A stretch of DNA of 64,000 nt from contig JACAXG010000268.1 of the NCBI GenBank assembly GCA_018881555.1, forward strand, positions 40,883 to 104,882, read 5' to 3'. This DNA is from Amblyornis subalaris. Lineage: Eukaryota; Chordata; Aves; Passeriformes; Ptilonorhynchidae. Made by a program: the position numbers and the translations under genes. Positions 26,230 to 39,810 of this stretch are shown in pieces; within the stretch, counting starts at the first letter, position 1, and every line of letters begins with the position of its first letter. The notes beneath the pieces are model-generated. The model saw nothing but the letters and a program-made list of their open reading frames with translations, made no database searches and was not told the origin of the DNA.

Positions 26230-26694
26230 CAAGGACCTGGAGCTGCTGGAGAGAGTCCAGAGGCACCAAGGGGATCAGAGGGATGGAGCAGCTCTGCTGG
26301 GAGGAAAGGCTGGGAGAGCTGGGATTGTTCAGCCTGGAGAGGAGAAGCTTTGGGGTGACCTCATTGTGGCCTTGCAGTGCCTGAAGGAGCTACATGGAGA
26401 GAGACAATTCCCAAGGGATGGAGGGACAGGACACAAGGGATGGCTTCCCAGTGCCAGAGGGCAGGGATAGATGGGATNTTGGGAAGGAACTGTTCCCTGG
26501 GAGGGTGGGGAGGCCCTGNCNCAGGTTGCCCAGAGAAGCTGTGNCTGCCCCTGGATCCCTGGNAGTNTCCAAGGCCAGGNTGGANGGGGCTTGGAGCANC
26601 CTGGGATAGTGGGAGGTGTCCCTGCCCGNGGCACAGGGGTGGAATGAGACGATCTTTAAGGTCCCTTCCAAGCCAAACCATTCCATGATTCCNT
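26230..26694 (+). repeat. CR1 LINE 3' end near exon 5, rich in N
   Basis: Plus-strand copy of about 465 bp from AAGGACCTGGAGCTGCTGGA to the CCATTCCATGATTCC tail. It lies about 650 bp from exon 5 on its downstream side. About a dozen N fall between 26478 and 26629, at sites where CR1 copies differ. Confidence 0.9.
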
Positions 26695-27343
26695 GATCTC
26701 TCCCTCACATCTGCTCCACCCTCACTTCCCCTGCAGCCANAGCTCTCTGCCCTCACCCCCTGAACAAAACCAGCACCTGTGTGCAAGGCTCGGCTGTTCC
26801 CCGGGAATATCAAATCCTTCATCTCCTCCTTGTGCTTAATTCTTTTAAAAAAGGAATGAATGAAAGGAAAGAGGAAAGATGGGCTGTCTGTGCAAACAGG
26901 TGCTCCCAAGCTGTCCCGCAGGGAATTCCAGGAGGCAGCAACCACAGGATTTATTCCTGTTTGCAGGGCGGCTGAGCCTGAAGGGTTCGATCGATGCCAC
27001 ATTGGTTTGCAGTGCTTTAAAATCCTCTTAACATCAGAAAAGCAAGATTGGCAAGGAATGATGTGTCAGGTATGCACTGCCCACCTTTTCCCAGCATCCC
27101 TTCTGTCAGCTCTTGGATCTGATTCAAGCCATCTCTGGGTGGATATTTCAGAAATGCAACTCACTGGATCAGCCGGACACCAGCGAAAAGCAAAACTTCA
27201 GGAGGGCAGGATTAAAGCCATTTGTAGGGCTTAAAACATTCCCATTGCTCCATACACATTGGATGTTGCTGGATTTCCTGAGGATGGGGATGAGCCCCTA
27301 CATCAAACCAGTTTATCCCTCTGAAAATGCTGCCCTGAGCTCA

Positions 27344-27652
<309 letters not shown>

Positions 27653-28220
27653 TTAATTTGTATTCAAATGATCTACGCTCTGTTTATAAAGAAAAAAGGA
27701 GGTTACCCCTAACAGTCAAGAGTTTATCTGATATTCACGACTCTGCTGTGTTATCTGCACTTTCCAGAGGGTGTTCCTTCAGGGAGGCTGGGAAATCGTG
27801 GCTGGCTTTTCCAAAAGTGCCACGGGAATCTGATCAGCAGCACTTGTTAAAATGAAAGAGAACTGGGTGCTCAGATCCCCCAGGCAGATCATAAAATCCC
27901 ACACGCCGTGGCTGGGGCCAGCAGGAGATCAATTCCATATTGTGAGCCAGAGCCTGCTAAAAATCATCTGCTACTGCAATGCNAAGAAACAAGGGGATGG
28001 AAAAAATAAAAAAAAACCTCTACAGCTCGTCCACAGAGAATTAAAACATTTTACGAAGACACAGCAGAGTAGAATGCTCAGTTTCTCCATTATTCAGCAA
28101 GAAAACTGTGAAGGCCTTTTCCAAGTTATTCTCTGCGTGTCATGGCTCTGCTTTGGGAAAAGCACTGCTACCTCTGGATTTAACCCTGGCATTTTTTAAN
28201 TAACAAAAGTAACATTCTGC

Positions 28221-28242
28221 AGCTTTGATAAGCTTTGATAAG
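28221..28242. promoter_or_regulatory. Tandem GATA motif pair
   Basis: A ten-base word AGCTTTGATA is duplicated, giving two GATAAG sites at 28227-28232 and 28237-28242, one helical turn apart. It lies 0.8 kb from exon 5 in intron 4. Confidence 0.3.
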
Positions 28243-28992
28243 ACCTCATATAAGCAGTCATGATGGGCCNGGGCAGCAATAAAAACATTGCCTGGCAGCA
28301 GGTTCAGCATTGTCATCCCAGCATCAGAGGACTCGGATTCTGACAGGAATCTTTGTGACCACCCAGAGCCATCAGGGGACATCACCCCGAGTTAGACAAC
28401 CAGGAATTGTTGTCAGGAAATTGAGGTTCTCCTCCTTTGGAGGATCTGCCTCCTTTATTTCACCACTCGGCTCCAGCCCTCCCGAGCNCGGAGTTTCTCC
28501 CCTTCCACCCACTTTTATCGCTCGCTTCGTTTAGCTCCATAAANAAGGACAAATTTAAATATACATGTAAATATCAGTGCCTGCCTCCAGCAGCAATATT
28601 CCCCCTCCCAGCGAGCATTCCCTTGCAATTCAATCCCGCCCTTAATGCGGCTCCCGCTCCGGTGCTAATGGGCTGCAGCGACACCGCGGCGAGCGCGCGC
28701 GCCCTGTTCCTGGAAACTGNCCTCGGCACCCCCCCGGGAATCGGGGACTCATCCTCCCCACCCCGAGCACGAGGAGCTGCGGGGAGATGAANTGTCCTGG
28801 CCACCATCTCCCAGGAAGCCCGCGGCCAGGGATGGGAACCGCTTCGGTTCCGAGCTAAACCCGACTCTAATCCTCCATCGCAACCAGAAGCCTTGCAGAA
28901 TTCCAGTGTCTTCCCACGTCCATATCCTTGCTGAAAAGCAGTCCTGGAGATGGACAGAACTCTAAACATCACTTCAAATCCTGTCTCAGGGC

Positions 28993-29018
28993 CTACATCT
29001 ACATCTACATCTACATCT
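28993..29018. repeat. Hexanucleotide repeat (CTACAT)n
   Basis: CTACAT is repeated a little over four times without a mismatch. Confidence 0.9.
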
Positions 29019-29181
29019 CAGCTCTTGACGCTCTCTAAATACCAAATTATGTGATAAAGCTTTATGGCTTTGTTAATCCTTCCCTGCCGGCACAGCAGGT
29101 GTTTCTAAGAGGTATCAGGAATGAAGCTTGATAAACTTCCCTCCAAAAAGCTTTACCACCCATCAGAGAGGCACCCGTAGG

Positions 29182-29252
29182 TCACAGGATCACAGATTAT
29201 TCTGAGTTGGGACACACAAGGATCACCAAGTCCAGCTCTTAAGTGAATGGCC
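29182..29252 (-). repeat. CR1 LINE tail fragment, older type
   Basis: About 70 bp with ATTCTGAGTTGGGACACACA and AGTCCAGCTCTTAAGTGAAT, a tail type common across birds. Confidence 0.6.
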
Positions 29253-29690
29253 TGGACAGGAATCTTCCTTCTTTCCAAAATATAATTTCCCTATCTCACT
29301 AAATACAACACTTATCACTAAGACAAAAATACTTCAGGAATATACTTTATTCCCAGTACTAATCTGCAGGATTTCCATCTTGCTCCCAGTTTAGGTTTTT
29401 TTTACAACTGATCTGCTAGAAGACATAATCAATTTATTTCTTGAGAAGGCTCTGGAGAAGTTTCTACATAAAAAACAAATGCAGGAAAAAAACCCAACAA
29501 CAATGTAGTAAAACTTGGCTATATCAGCAGGCTGTAAGAGCAGAATAAAGAAGAAGGGGGAGGTGATTTTCTCTTTTTTAGAAGATTTTCCCCAGAACAG
29601 ACTCGAGCGAGGCCGTGCGAGGCCGTGCCACGAGCTGGCAGGAGCAGGAAGACACTTGGGTTCCTCCTTGTTGACAGAAGAGTGTTCATT

Positions 29691-29712
29691 AACCACACGC
29701 TGGTTAACCACA
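29691..29712. promoter_or_regulatory. Tandem RUNX motif pair
   Basis: Two AACCACA words at 29691-29697 and 29706-29712, same strand, 15 bp apart, in unique intron 4 sequence. The following 300 bp contain several TTTATGG/CATAAA-like words and no CR1. The motif match is exact; function is not shown. Confidence 0.35.
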
Positions 29713-30738
29713 GGCCCTATAACCATAAACCTGCGTGTCACTCACNGCTGCTCACCCATCGCTCTGCCTGCCTTTGCTCTGGTTGCTTTGTCCCATTTAC
29801 ATGAAGCTTTATTAAGTGGTTTTATCACTGCTGCATTATTCATCCTTTATGGGGCCGCTTAACGCGGGTTAGATTGGAGGTATTGTTAGTTAAATCTGGG
29901 GTTTATGAGTATTCCTCGTTTGGGATGACAGCAGGGCCATAAACGTCTCCTCCTTGCTTTTATGTGCTGGGATACAGACTTTTATTTTCAAACTGTGCTT
30001 GCATAATGCACCCAGGCTGTGTCTGCACGTGCAGAGTGCCCCAAACTGAGCCAGGCAGGGAGGGCCTGACCTCGCTGGTGACTGGAAATAGGGACCAAAA
30101 ACCCCAAAAAGGCTTTCTGAAACCCTGGCCTTGTTTGGATGCCTCCAAAAGTCACAGTGACAAACTCTCAGCAGTCACAGCAAGCCAGCAGCATGAGTTA
30201 ACATCAAAATCAGAGAGCCCAAGGGTTAAACTTTCCCATAAATCTATGGAAAACCACCCAGAAATCAGCTCAGGTCTGCGTGTATGGAAGCAAATCATTC
30301 CTGGGTCATCGTGGGAGTCTTGGAAGATGAGGAAAGGCATTTTGGGTGGCATCGATGTCAAGCTGGGCCTTGCTGGGGTGCAAGAGCCACTTCAGAGCTT
30401 GAGCTTCCCCTCCTGAGCACAAGGATTGAATTGTCCAGATGTGGGACAGGGCTGTGCCTCTGGAAACCCTTCCCACAGACACCTCCCCCGTGTGAGGGCA
30501 GAGCACAAGGCTCACTGCTTCCATCAGCTCTTCCCTCACCACCAGGGTAGGAAAAACTGCTCGATGATGTTTGTTTTTGCAAGAGCTTTAAGGTCAGAAC
30601 CCTTCCAGAAGAAGTAATGGAAACAGTAGCTAGTTGTGGCCAGAAAGCAATCCTGACTTTTGGAATGTTATGGTGAGTTTGCTGCAGACTGGAATGTCAG
30701 AAGTGCCCTCAAGTGTCTCTGCTGATTTGACAGCTGAA

Positions 30739-30897
30739 GTCACAGAATCCCAGGATTAGGGTTGGAAAAGCCCTCCCAGCCCATGGAGCCCAAGCTGTGC
30801 CCGATGCCCACCTTGTCCCCCAGCCCAGAGCAGTGAGTGCCACGGCCAGGCCTTCCTTGGACACCTCCAGGGATGGGCACTCCACCACCTCAGATGG
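30739..30897 (-). repeat. CR1 LINE tail, left arm of inverted pair
   Basis: Minus-strand second-subfamily copy with CACAGAATCCCAGGATTAGG at its left. About 130 bp of it is nearly complementary to the plus-strand copy ending at 31308. Confidence 0.85.
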
Positions 30898-31021
30898 ATT
30901 ACACCACTTGTCCCCACTTAACTCTCCAGGGTTGCTCAGAAGGTCCCTTGACCCTGGGAAAAACTGCAAGAACTCACAGGGAAGGACAAAGCACAAAGCT
31001 CTCCCTGACAGGAGGGGACAG

Positions 31022-31345
31022 CCAGGGGGGGTCGGGCTCTGCTCCCAGGGAACAGGGACAGGAGGAGAGGGAACNGCCTCGAGCTGTGCCAGGGGAGGCT
31101 CAGGTTGGACACCAGGAGCAATTTCCTCCCTGGAAAGGGTGGTCAGGCCTTGGAATGGCCTGGAGCTCCCATCCCTGGAGGTGTCCNAGGAAGGCCTGGC
31201 CGTGGCACTCAGTGCTCTGGGCTGGGGACAAGGTGGGCATCGGGCACAGCTTGGACTGCATGGGCTGGGAGGGCTTTTCCAACCTCACTGACCCTGGGAT
31301 TCTGTGATATTGTCCCTCTCAACCCAGGCCATTCCATGATTCCAC
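31022..31345 (+). repeat. CR1 LINE 3' end, right arm of inverted pair
   Basis: Plus-strand second-subfamily copy through TGGGCTGGGAGGGCTTTTCC to GGGATTCTGTGAT near 31302. A short piece of a first-subfamily tail (CCATTCCATGATTCC) follows to about 31345. Confidence 0.85.
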
Positions 31346-32899
31346 GCTCAGCCTCCAAGACTGAAGCATCTGATGGGGCTTTGCCTGTGCTCTGCACTGA
31401 ATTTCAGGAACCTGAAGCCCCCATTCCACGTGCATCCCGCCTCCAGAGGCTGGAGCAGAAGGAGCTCCCACCCAGCAGCATTTCAGTGGTCTCCAGGACA
31501 GCACTGAAGTGCTCTAGAGGGAGCAAGAGGCTCGCGAGCCGCGGCCCCTGGGAACGTCTGAGAGGAACCAAGCGGGAAAAAATGAATCCCGGGTGACACC
31601 ACGGTCACATGAAGCTCCTGTGTCCTGCTTGAGTCATCCCCGAGCAGTGCCACCATCGGCTGGGGCTGGAGGGGGGAAGGAACACTGAAAATACAAGTGG
31701 CTGCACGGGCAGATGCAAAAAGGAGTGGGAACTGTCGGGAAGAGAGGCCACAACTTNATCACTTCATTTTGATCCTCTTTCTCTGGCAGAAAAAAACATT
31801 TATTCCATTGAGGAAGGGCCATCCCAATGAGGACAGAAAAAAATGGAGTTAAAGGTCCAGAAATNTGGCTGTGGAGAGGGCAGAAAGATGGCAGGCAAAG
31901 AGATGAGGTCGTTGTAATCACCACCTTTGCTTTTGGGGTTTGTGCTGCTGGTCACAGACGTGGCTTTAGATTTGTTTGGGTTGTTTGCTTTTTTCTCTCT
32001 TTTAAAAATTGTTACAGTAAGTGATTAGATAAAAAGAAGGAAAATCAAAGGAAAGGAGCCAAGAATGTCTGTGCTGACAAGGACAAAAGGTATAGGTGNA
32101 AAACTCTGAAACGTAATGCACAAATGCAGCACAAACGACATTACAGACATTTCTATTGCATTAGGGAGAGAATTCCAGGTTCTGCTAAGAAAAATGATGA
32201 TTTTGTTTTTTTTTTTTTAATCCAGCTTCTACTTTTTAGCCCCTGTGTTCGTGTATTAAACCATGCTAAATGATCAATTTTACCCATCTTTATGGTTCCT
32301 TACAACGTCTCCCTGGCCCTCCGCCAAAGCCAAGCTCTCTGCTGCATTTCAACAGCACATCCAGCTGCATCCCCGGGCAGGATGCAATGCACACATTCCA
32401 TAGCCATTCCCAAATGTCTGCTACCAGGCACTGGGGCCAGCTCGGGCTGGTTCTTAAATCCCTGAGCGCTCCAGATCCGATCAACAGGATGAGAAGGGCC
32501 GACAGCACTTGACCCTTCCCGAGTTAACTGCTGCTCATCCCACGAGGGAAGGCTTTGTGCAGGTGCTCGAAGCCTGCACGAGGCACAATCCTGGGCTCAC
32601 TTGGTGGCTCTTTTCCCCAGTCACCAGCGATGGTTTTGCAGAGCCAGAANAAAACTTTGCCTCTTCCGTTTGCTCCGGTGGTTGTTTCATCAGAGGGAAA
32701 AAAGCTGCAGCNGGAGCGAGAGGCATCAAAAAAAATAACGTGATTTGTTTAGCAGCAGCACCACAGATGCCACTGAATTTAAATATGAAATAAAGCTGTT
32801 GTTCAGCTCAGCTGCCACCTCGCTGGACATGGTTTGTGAACCGTGAGCACCGCAGGCCAACGGTCCAAGCAAATGAGGGCGATTGCCCCGAGAAATGCT

Positions 32900-33238
32900 C
32901 CAGGGAGAGCTCAGAGCCCCTTCCAGAGCCTAAAGAGGCTCCAGGAGAGCTGGAGAGGGACTTGGGACAAGGGATGGAGGGACAGGACACAGGGAATGGC
33001 TTCCCAATGCCAGAGGGCAGGGATAGATGGGATATTGGGAGGAACTTCCTCCCTGTGAGGGTGAGGAGGCCCTGGCACAGGGAAGCTGTGGCTGCCCCTG
33101 GATCCCTGAAGTGTCCAAGGGCAGCTTGGATGGAGCTTGGGGCAGCCTGGGATAGTGGAAGGTGTCCCTGCCCATGGCAGGGCTGGCACTGGATGGGCTT
33201 TAAGATCCCTCCCAACCCAAACCATCCTGAGATTCCAA
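32900..33238 (+). repeat. CR1 LINE 3' end
   Basis: Plus-strand copy with a small deletion that removes GTTGCCCAGA before GGAAGCTGTGGCTGCCCCTG. It ends CCCAACCCAAACCATCCTGA. Confidence 0.9.
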
Positions 33239-35317
33239 GAAGTGCCCATGCAAATCAGCTGCAGGGGCAACCCAGCTTTTTGTGCATTTTTATGGGATGT
33301 TTAGAGGGTGTCAAGTGGGAGATTTGGGAAATACACCCCCTGCCTCCTGCCACAGCAGCCTGGCTCAGCGCTAAGGTGCCCTCCTGATCGTTTCTGCCNA
33401 GTGTCTCACCCCAGGAAGTTCTTCTGTCTGTGCCCACACAACATCTGCTCACCAGAACGAAATCTCAATTGCTCCAAATCAATAAATGGGTTGTTCTGGA
33501 TTNATATAGGGCCCGAAGTGGGCCTGCTGCAGACTCGAACCCCCAGAAATACTGGATTTTTTTAATNCAGTAAGTGTGGAAAAGCAGCTCGCTCCTGCAG
33601 GGTCGTGGCTGGTCCCGGCTTTTCCCCTTCCCTTTCCTTCCCAGCTCCCTGCAGCACTCAAGACGTGCCCTTCACACTCTTTTCCTCCCATTCTCCAAGT
33701 TTTTTCCTGGCTAACAACTCCAGTGCCCTGGTGTGGGATTCTCAGAGCTGGGAGGCCAGGAGAAGGCTGCGTCTTGGGGTGGAATAACTTTAATTCTTTC
33801 GGTGAAGTCGAAGTAATGGTGCTCAGCCAAAATGCACCAATTATTTTGGTACTTTTAACCCGAGGCAACGCAGAAATTATATTAAGCAACCCAAATTACA
33901 TCACTGAAATCGAGCAACATTAATAGAGACACTGTCAAGCTCAGTGGCAAGTTCACTGCAACTGAACTTCACCTTATCTGGGTGATAAGGGCAGTCCCTG
34001 CCACTCTTGTGGGAAAAAAGCTGACTCAGCCCTGAGCGGCTCTTCCAGCAGCCTGGGGACACACAGCCACCCCTGCTGCTTCCTGGGATCTCCACTCCCG
34101 ACAGGAGATGGGGAAACACTCCAGGAAACGCCTGGGAGGAGCCGCAGGGAGATCCTAGAAAATGCAACTTCCATGAAAAAGGACCCTGGGTAAATTCCTT
34201 GCAGGAGTGTGGGGCTGCTGCCTGAGATTGCAAGCGCCTGAATCAAGGGATGGAAAGACGCTGGGAGATCCTCAGAGGAATTTCAAGTGGATCCCAGAAC
34301 ACCGAAAGAGCACAAATATCTTGGGAAGCCCCCCTGGAGGAGTCTGGGGCTGCTCCCTGGGATCTCAGCTCCCTCGAGGAGACGTGAGGGTGGTTCTAAA
34401 GTCACTTTTCCCCATTTTTGCTGGGCTGCAGTGCTACCAACATCCACATCCCTCTCCTAAGACAAACACGACACCTTCCTGATGGGAGAAACAAACAATN
34501 CCAGCACTCAGCACCTCAAAAACGTTTTTAAATCATATTTCTGCTCGAATGCTGCTTTTCATCCCTTCCTGCAGCAAGCAACACCTCAAGGATTTCACCT
34601 GAAGCCCTCAGAAGCCTCTCCCTCGCACAGCAGGGACTGCTCAGCCTGTCAAACGTTGCAAGGGTGGGACTGAGCTCACCGAAACAGCCACAGTTTTTCT
34701 GTCTGTGGGTTGTTTTCTTTTGGGGGGGGTGGGGAGAGATGTTTACACTTGAATTTGACACTTTGTCTGCAGCCAGTTTCACTTCTGTGCTGGGCAGCTG
34801 TTTCACTTCCCTGTCCCGTGTGCTNTGGTGATGACATCGCCCTGTGTTAATCCCTGCCCTGACAGCCTGACAAAGCTTGGAAAAGTGCAGCCTCACGGCT
34901 CCTGATGGCCCTTCTCTCCTCCAGCAACTCGGATTTGATGTGTATTCCTTGGAAAAGCTCATGTTTATAANGTCAGACGTAAATCTCAACTGTTCCCTCC
35001 CTCAGGTTGCTGCTTCTGCCACCTTCGTGCAGTTTTTCCTGGGAATGTGCTTCGGTGGAGATGCCACAAAAGCACAATTTATTCTCTTTAGAGAATAAAA
35101 AAATGTGGCTGTTGAGTGGCAGGAGATAGTGGGTGTGGGTATTCGTCATGGCCATTTAGAAGGAAGGAGCTGCAGCGGAAGTAAAGCAGGAGAAGAACTC
35201 TGAGAATCTGGGAGAGGACATAANTCAAGGAATTGAGGAGAAGAGGCAGAGGGTGAAGAGGTTTGGGACTGAGGTGGCAAAAAGGANGTCTCTGAAGACA
35301 GAGTGTCCTACAACAGA

Positions 35318-35832
35318 ACCATGGGATGGGTTGGGTTGGAAGGCACCTTAAAGATCATCCAGTGCCACCCCTGCCATGGGCAGGGACACCTTCCACTATC
35401 CCAGGCTGCTCCAAGCCCTGTCCAACCTGGCCTTGGACACTGCCAGGGATCCAGGGGCAGCCACAGCTTCTCTGGGCAACCTGTGCCAGGGCCTCCCCAC
35501 CCTCCCAGGGAACAATTCCTTCCCAATATCCCATCTAACCCTGCCCTCTGGCAGTAGGAAGCCATTCCCTGTGTCCTGTCCCTCCATCCCTTGGGAATTA
35601 TCTCTCTCCGTGTTTCCTGGAGCTCCTTCAGGCCCTGCAAGGCCACAATGAGGTGACCCCAAAGCTTCTCCTCTCCAGGCTGAACAATCCCAGCTCTCCC
35701 AGCCTTTCCTCCCAGCAGAGCTGCTCCATCCCTCTGCTCATCCTGGAGCCTCCTCTGGACTCTCCAGCAGCTCCATGTCCTTCCCGTGCTGGGCCCAGGG
35801 CTGGGGCAGGTGAGGTCTCACCTGAGCAGGGC
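35318..35832 (-). repeat. CR1 LINE 3' end, longest copy
   Basis: Minus-strand copy of about 515 bp from ACCATGGGATGGGTTGGGTT to the reversed GGGCCCAGGGCTGGGGCAGG. With the 55951 copy it is the longest CR1 piece in the window. It has no N in its first 500 bases, which suggests a relatively recent insertion with few ambiguous bases. Confidence 0.9.
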
Positions 35833-37299
35833 ACAGGGACACAAAAGTCACCTCAGGGTGACCCCCAGCAGCTGACACAGCCACGAGTCCCTCCTGTCTG
35901 CCAACAGCAACAACCCACAAACCCCAAACCCCAGGAATCNCCTGTGTGCTGATGCCCAGCTCCAGGAGGGAGACTATTTCGAGCTGTGGCAGGAATGTGG
36001 CTGCTGGGAATGTTATTTGTACTCCAACCTCCTGAGGTCTGGGTCCCGTGTCAATCCCAGCCTTTGGGCTCTGTGGTGGCGGTGGTTGATGTGGATGTGT
36101 CCGTGCACCAGTGGCACCAATATTTGTGGGATGCTTTTCCATTCTGCTCCGAAGGACAACCCGAGTGACCTGCGGGAGCTGAATTTTTGGGGTGGGATGC
36201 TGCCCTCGCCTGAGAGCCTGCAGATCCAGTTTCCAAAATGGATTAAAGCATTAAAAGACTGGGGAGGGGGGGAGGAAGGAAGACCTTTTAATGGAAAAGC
36301 CAAGCAGCCTCTAAGTGGAGTCGCTGCAGCAACCACCATAAAATTCTTATGAACTTGGGTGGAGACAATAATTACAGCACAGCAGGAATGAAGTGCTTGG
36401 GGTGCCTGGCCCCTGCACCAGCGGCAGCACCAGGAGATCTCAGCTGGAGGCTTTAGAAGCAAAGCTTATTGCTAAAATGTTTTTAAATATGGAAATATAG
36501 ATACTCAAGGAATAGAAAAGTAATGCTTGAACACAGATTTTGAGAGGGTGGAATTATTTCTTGCCCAGAATGGACTCTAATGGAAATCTCTGATGCTTCT
36601 NTGCATGGGCTACCCCAAAACTTGAACTTCTGCTCCAAGCTGACACCTGCTCCTTGTCAGGGAATTTTGATTTTTTTCCTTCAGTGCAAAATCATTTCTG
36701 TCTGGACCAGAGCTTGGGGCTGGTTGTGAAGTGCTCAGGAACGACCTGGCCTCCATGAAGAGCATCCAGCTCAGAGCGGAATGCAGAAACTGCCCTGAGT
36801 GCTGTGTCACAGGGAAAGGGAGCAACAACCACAGGGACACCACATGGAAAGGACAGTTCAGGAGGAAANGGCTCCAGTGCAAAGCTGCTCCCACCTTCCT
36901 GCACAAAATGCCTTGGGATCCCTAAGCCTAATGATAGTCCCGAGCCCAGCTATAATTTCAGACCATTCACAAGCTTTTTGAGGTAGAAATTATCACCCAG
37001 GCTTTATGGGGATGACAGAGGCATGAAAAGGTTCAGGCCCNGATTCATGAGAGGATTTAAGCTGTCTGAAGTGGGACTCAGGCTTCATTCCAACNCTTAA
37101 ATCCAAAATTACACCTCTAACCACTCCCAACCCCCCAGTCCAGGTGGTGCCTGGTGGANACCTGAGGGGGCTTCCCCCAAAAAACAGCCCCAAGCCCTCG
37201 AGGCCTCAAGCTCAGGACCTCAGAGTGGTCAGCTGGCCCTGTCCGAGCCCTCTGTCCCCTCTCCTGGATTTGGAAGTTGCTGCTCTTCTCCAAGGAGTG

Positions 37300-37597
37300 G
37301 AGAGAGACTCTTTACAAGGGGTGGAGTGACAGGATAAGAGGAAATGGCTTCAAACTGCCAGAGTAGGGTTAGAGTGGAAGTTAGGAAAAAAAATCTTCCC
37401 TGGGAGGGTGGGGAGGCCCTGGCACAGGTTGCCCAGAGAAGCTGTGGCTGCCCCTGGATACCTGGAAGTGTCCAAGGCCAGGCTGGACAGGGCTTGGAGA
37501 AACCTGGGATAGGGAAAGGTGTCCCTGCCCTTGGCAAGGGGGTTGGAACAAGATGATCTTTACAGTCCTTTCCTTCCCAAACCNTTCCATGATCCTG
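37300..37597 (+). repeat. CR1 LINE 3' end
   Basis: Plus-strand copy from GAGAGACTCTTTACAAGGGG to TTCCCAAACCNTTCCATGAT. It retains the AACTGCCAGAGTAGGGTTAG version of the middle part, so it is probably an older copy. Confidence 0.9.
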
Positions 37598-39810
37598 TAC
37601 CTCAGCGCTGAGGCACAGTGCAGGAGCTGGGAACACGCATGGTGCAGGCTCCAGCTCCAGGGAGCAGGGAAATTGTGGATTCCCTGGAAGAGCAACGCCC
37701 TGCTCTGACTGTGACAGGCAAGGAGCCCTTCCACCATCATCAGTGACACTTCAGCAGCGTCCCGAAGAGGAGGAATCCCAGAGGACAACCCNACAATTCC
37801 CTCCTCCAGCAGCTCTCNGNGCAGGGGAGCTGCCCTGGGACTGCTCCCTCGGAGCNGCTTTGCTGGGAGGAAGGACTCTCCGTGCTGGCATTGCACTAAT
37901 GCAGCGCTCATTGATTCCCGAGCTCGGAAAAGCGCCGGGGTCACTCGATGGATCTCCAGGCAGCCGGGGAAGGGGGGGATAACCCTGCCATTACCGACCT
38001 GGAACCTGCCAAGTCCCACCAGCGACGGCCTTGGAGCGCGGAGACGGCCCCGTGGCCTCGGATANGGACAGGGCTCCGTGCACAGAGTCCAGCCTGTGGA
38101 AACTCTGCGGCCTTGCCAAAGCTTTTTTCCTTCAGTTCCTCCCTAAACTTCAGGGAAGTGATGTGAGCACAGCCCCGAGCACAGCCCCAAGCACCGCCCC
38201 GCTGCAGAGCTCTCGTGGCACGGAGCCTTCCAGGCAGCTGCTTCCCTCCTTCCCTCTCCACGACCTCCTCCCTCCCCACAAGGCAGGTAGCTCCCCGTCC
38301 TCAGAGGGAACAGTGGGAAAAAGGGATTTGGGATAGGTCCTCACGTCCCTTTTTGAGGTCAAAACCGGCTGCGGTGCTGAAAGCTCGCACGGAATTCCCA
38401 ACCTATGCCGAGAGGCTCTCCAAGGGGATGCCCGGGAATGTCATCAAAAGGGGCACAAGGGAGATGAAGGGAATGAGAACATTGGAAAGGCTGGGAAAAC
38501 TGTGCGGAAATAAAATGAAGGGAAAAACAGTGGGGAAGCAGGGTGGGAGCGAAAGAGGTGGAGAGGCACGGCATTAAGGTAATAGAAAAAAAAGAAAAGT
38601 CTATTTTTTACTGCTCCTAAATGGGTTTTGGAAGGGAACAGAGACTGATTCAGCCTGATGAGGGTTTATGCACATGACTGGGCTGGAAAAGACTCTCCTG
38701 ACAGCGACTGCAAGCCTCTGATTTGCAGCATCCTCATTTCTGCTCAAGTTCTCCGGCCAGCCCCAGAGCCTGATTTATGTCTCAGAAGGATTTTAGTTTG
38801 ATGACAAAACAGCTGCACTTATTGGAGTTATAATATGGGGACAACACACGGAGGAACACACAAAAGTAAGTGTATTTTTACCAGAACTCCGGGAGTTCTG
38901 AAGGGTGGCACACGAAAACAAACAGCAAAGTCAAAACAAATTTAAAAAAACATAAAAACNACGACAAAAAAGCTGCAGGGCAAACAGATCTCCCGAAACT
39001 ACGCAACCTTTTCATCTAGAGAGGCAATTTGTTTTCCCTAAACAACATTCTGGGAAACCCTTTTATCAGGGGCAAAAAAAAAATAAAAAGGAGCCAACGC
39101 TCCGANGACGGCGTCTGCCTCATCCGCGTCGCTCCAAAAACGTCCCAGCCGAGCTGGGCAGGACCAAAAAATAGATTTATTGTGATTGGACTGAGGGCAG
39201 TGGCTCAGCACTTGGCATGGCCACTGTTTACAGCAGCAATGCTCCCGGAGACAGGAAGTTCTCCGAGCCCTCTGCCATTATTTTGCTCCCGGTGCCGCTT
39301 TCCGAGCGGGAGCTGCTTCGCCCCGGCGNGGTTTGCAGGGACCCAGCAGAGAGGGGTTTTTTGGGAGCTGGTGGAGCCACTCGAAGTCAGGCTCAGCCTC
39401 ATCCCAAAGGATGGTTTTTGGGAGTTGAACCGCCGTGTGGAGCCGCGTGGTCCGTGGGTTTAATTCCACAACTGGGGATGCACAAACCCGGCTGCTGGGA
39501 GTGACAACGCTGGGCATTGGGAAAATCTTCTTCCCTCCTCTCCTCCCGCCACTGCATCCCTGCCGAGGTTCCCATCCCCTCGGAGGGCTGGGCTGGCTGC
39601 TCAGCCTCACTCGGCTCGCACAGAAATCTTGGTGCAAATTAATGACACAACCGAGCCACCCTAAGTCAACTAAAAATAAAATTATTGCTCCTGGCCTCTG
39701 TCTTTTGGAGAAAAATTCCCTGTTCAGAGCCGAATGGAGGGAGAAGAATCCTTGTCATGGAAGTTGACTCTCTAACACTTGCCCAGGGCACAGCCCCTTT
39801 GTTTCACTGA

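Noticed and set aside
28990..29020. CTACAT repeat as a possible CRISPR-like or telomeric array
   Set aside because: It is a simple hexanucleotide microsatellite without spacers in a bird intron.
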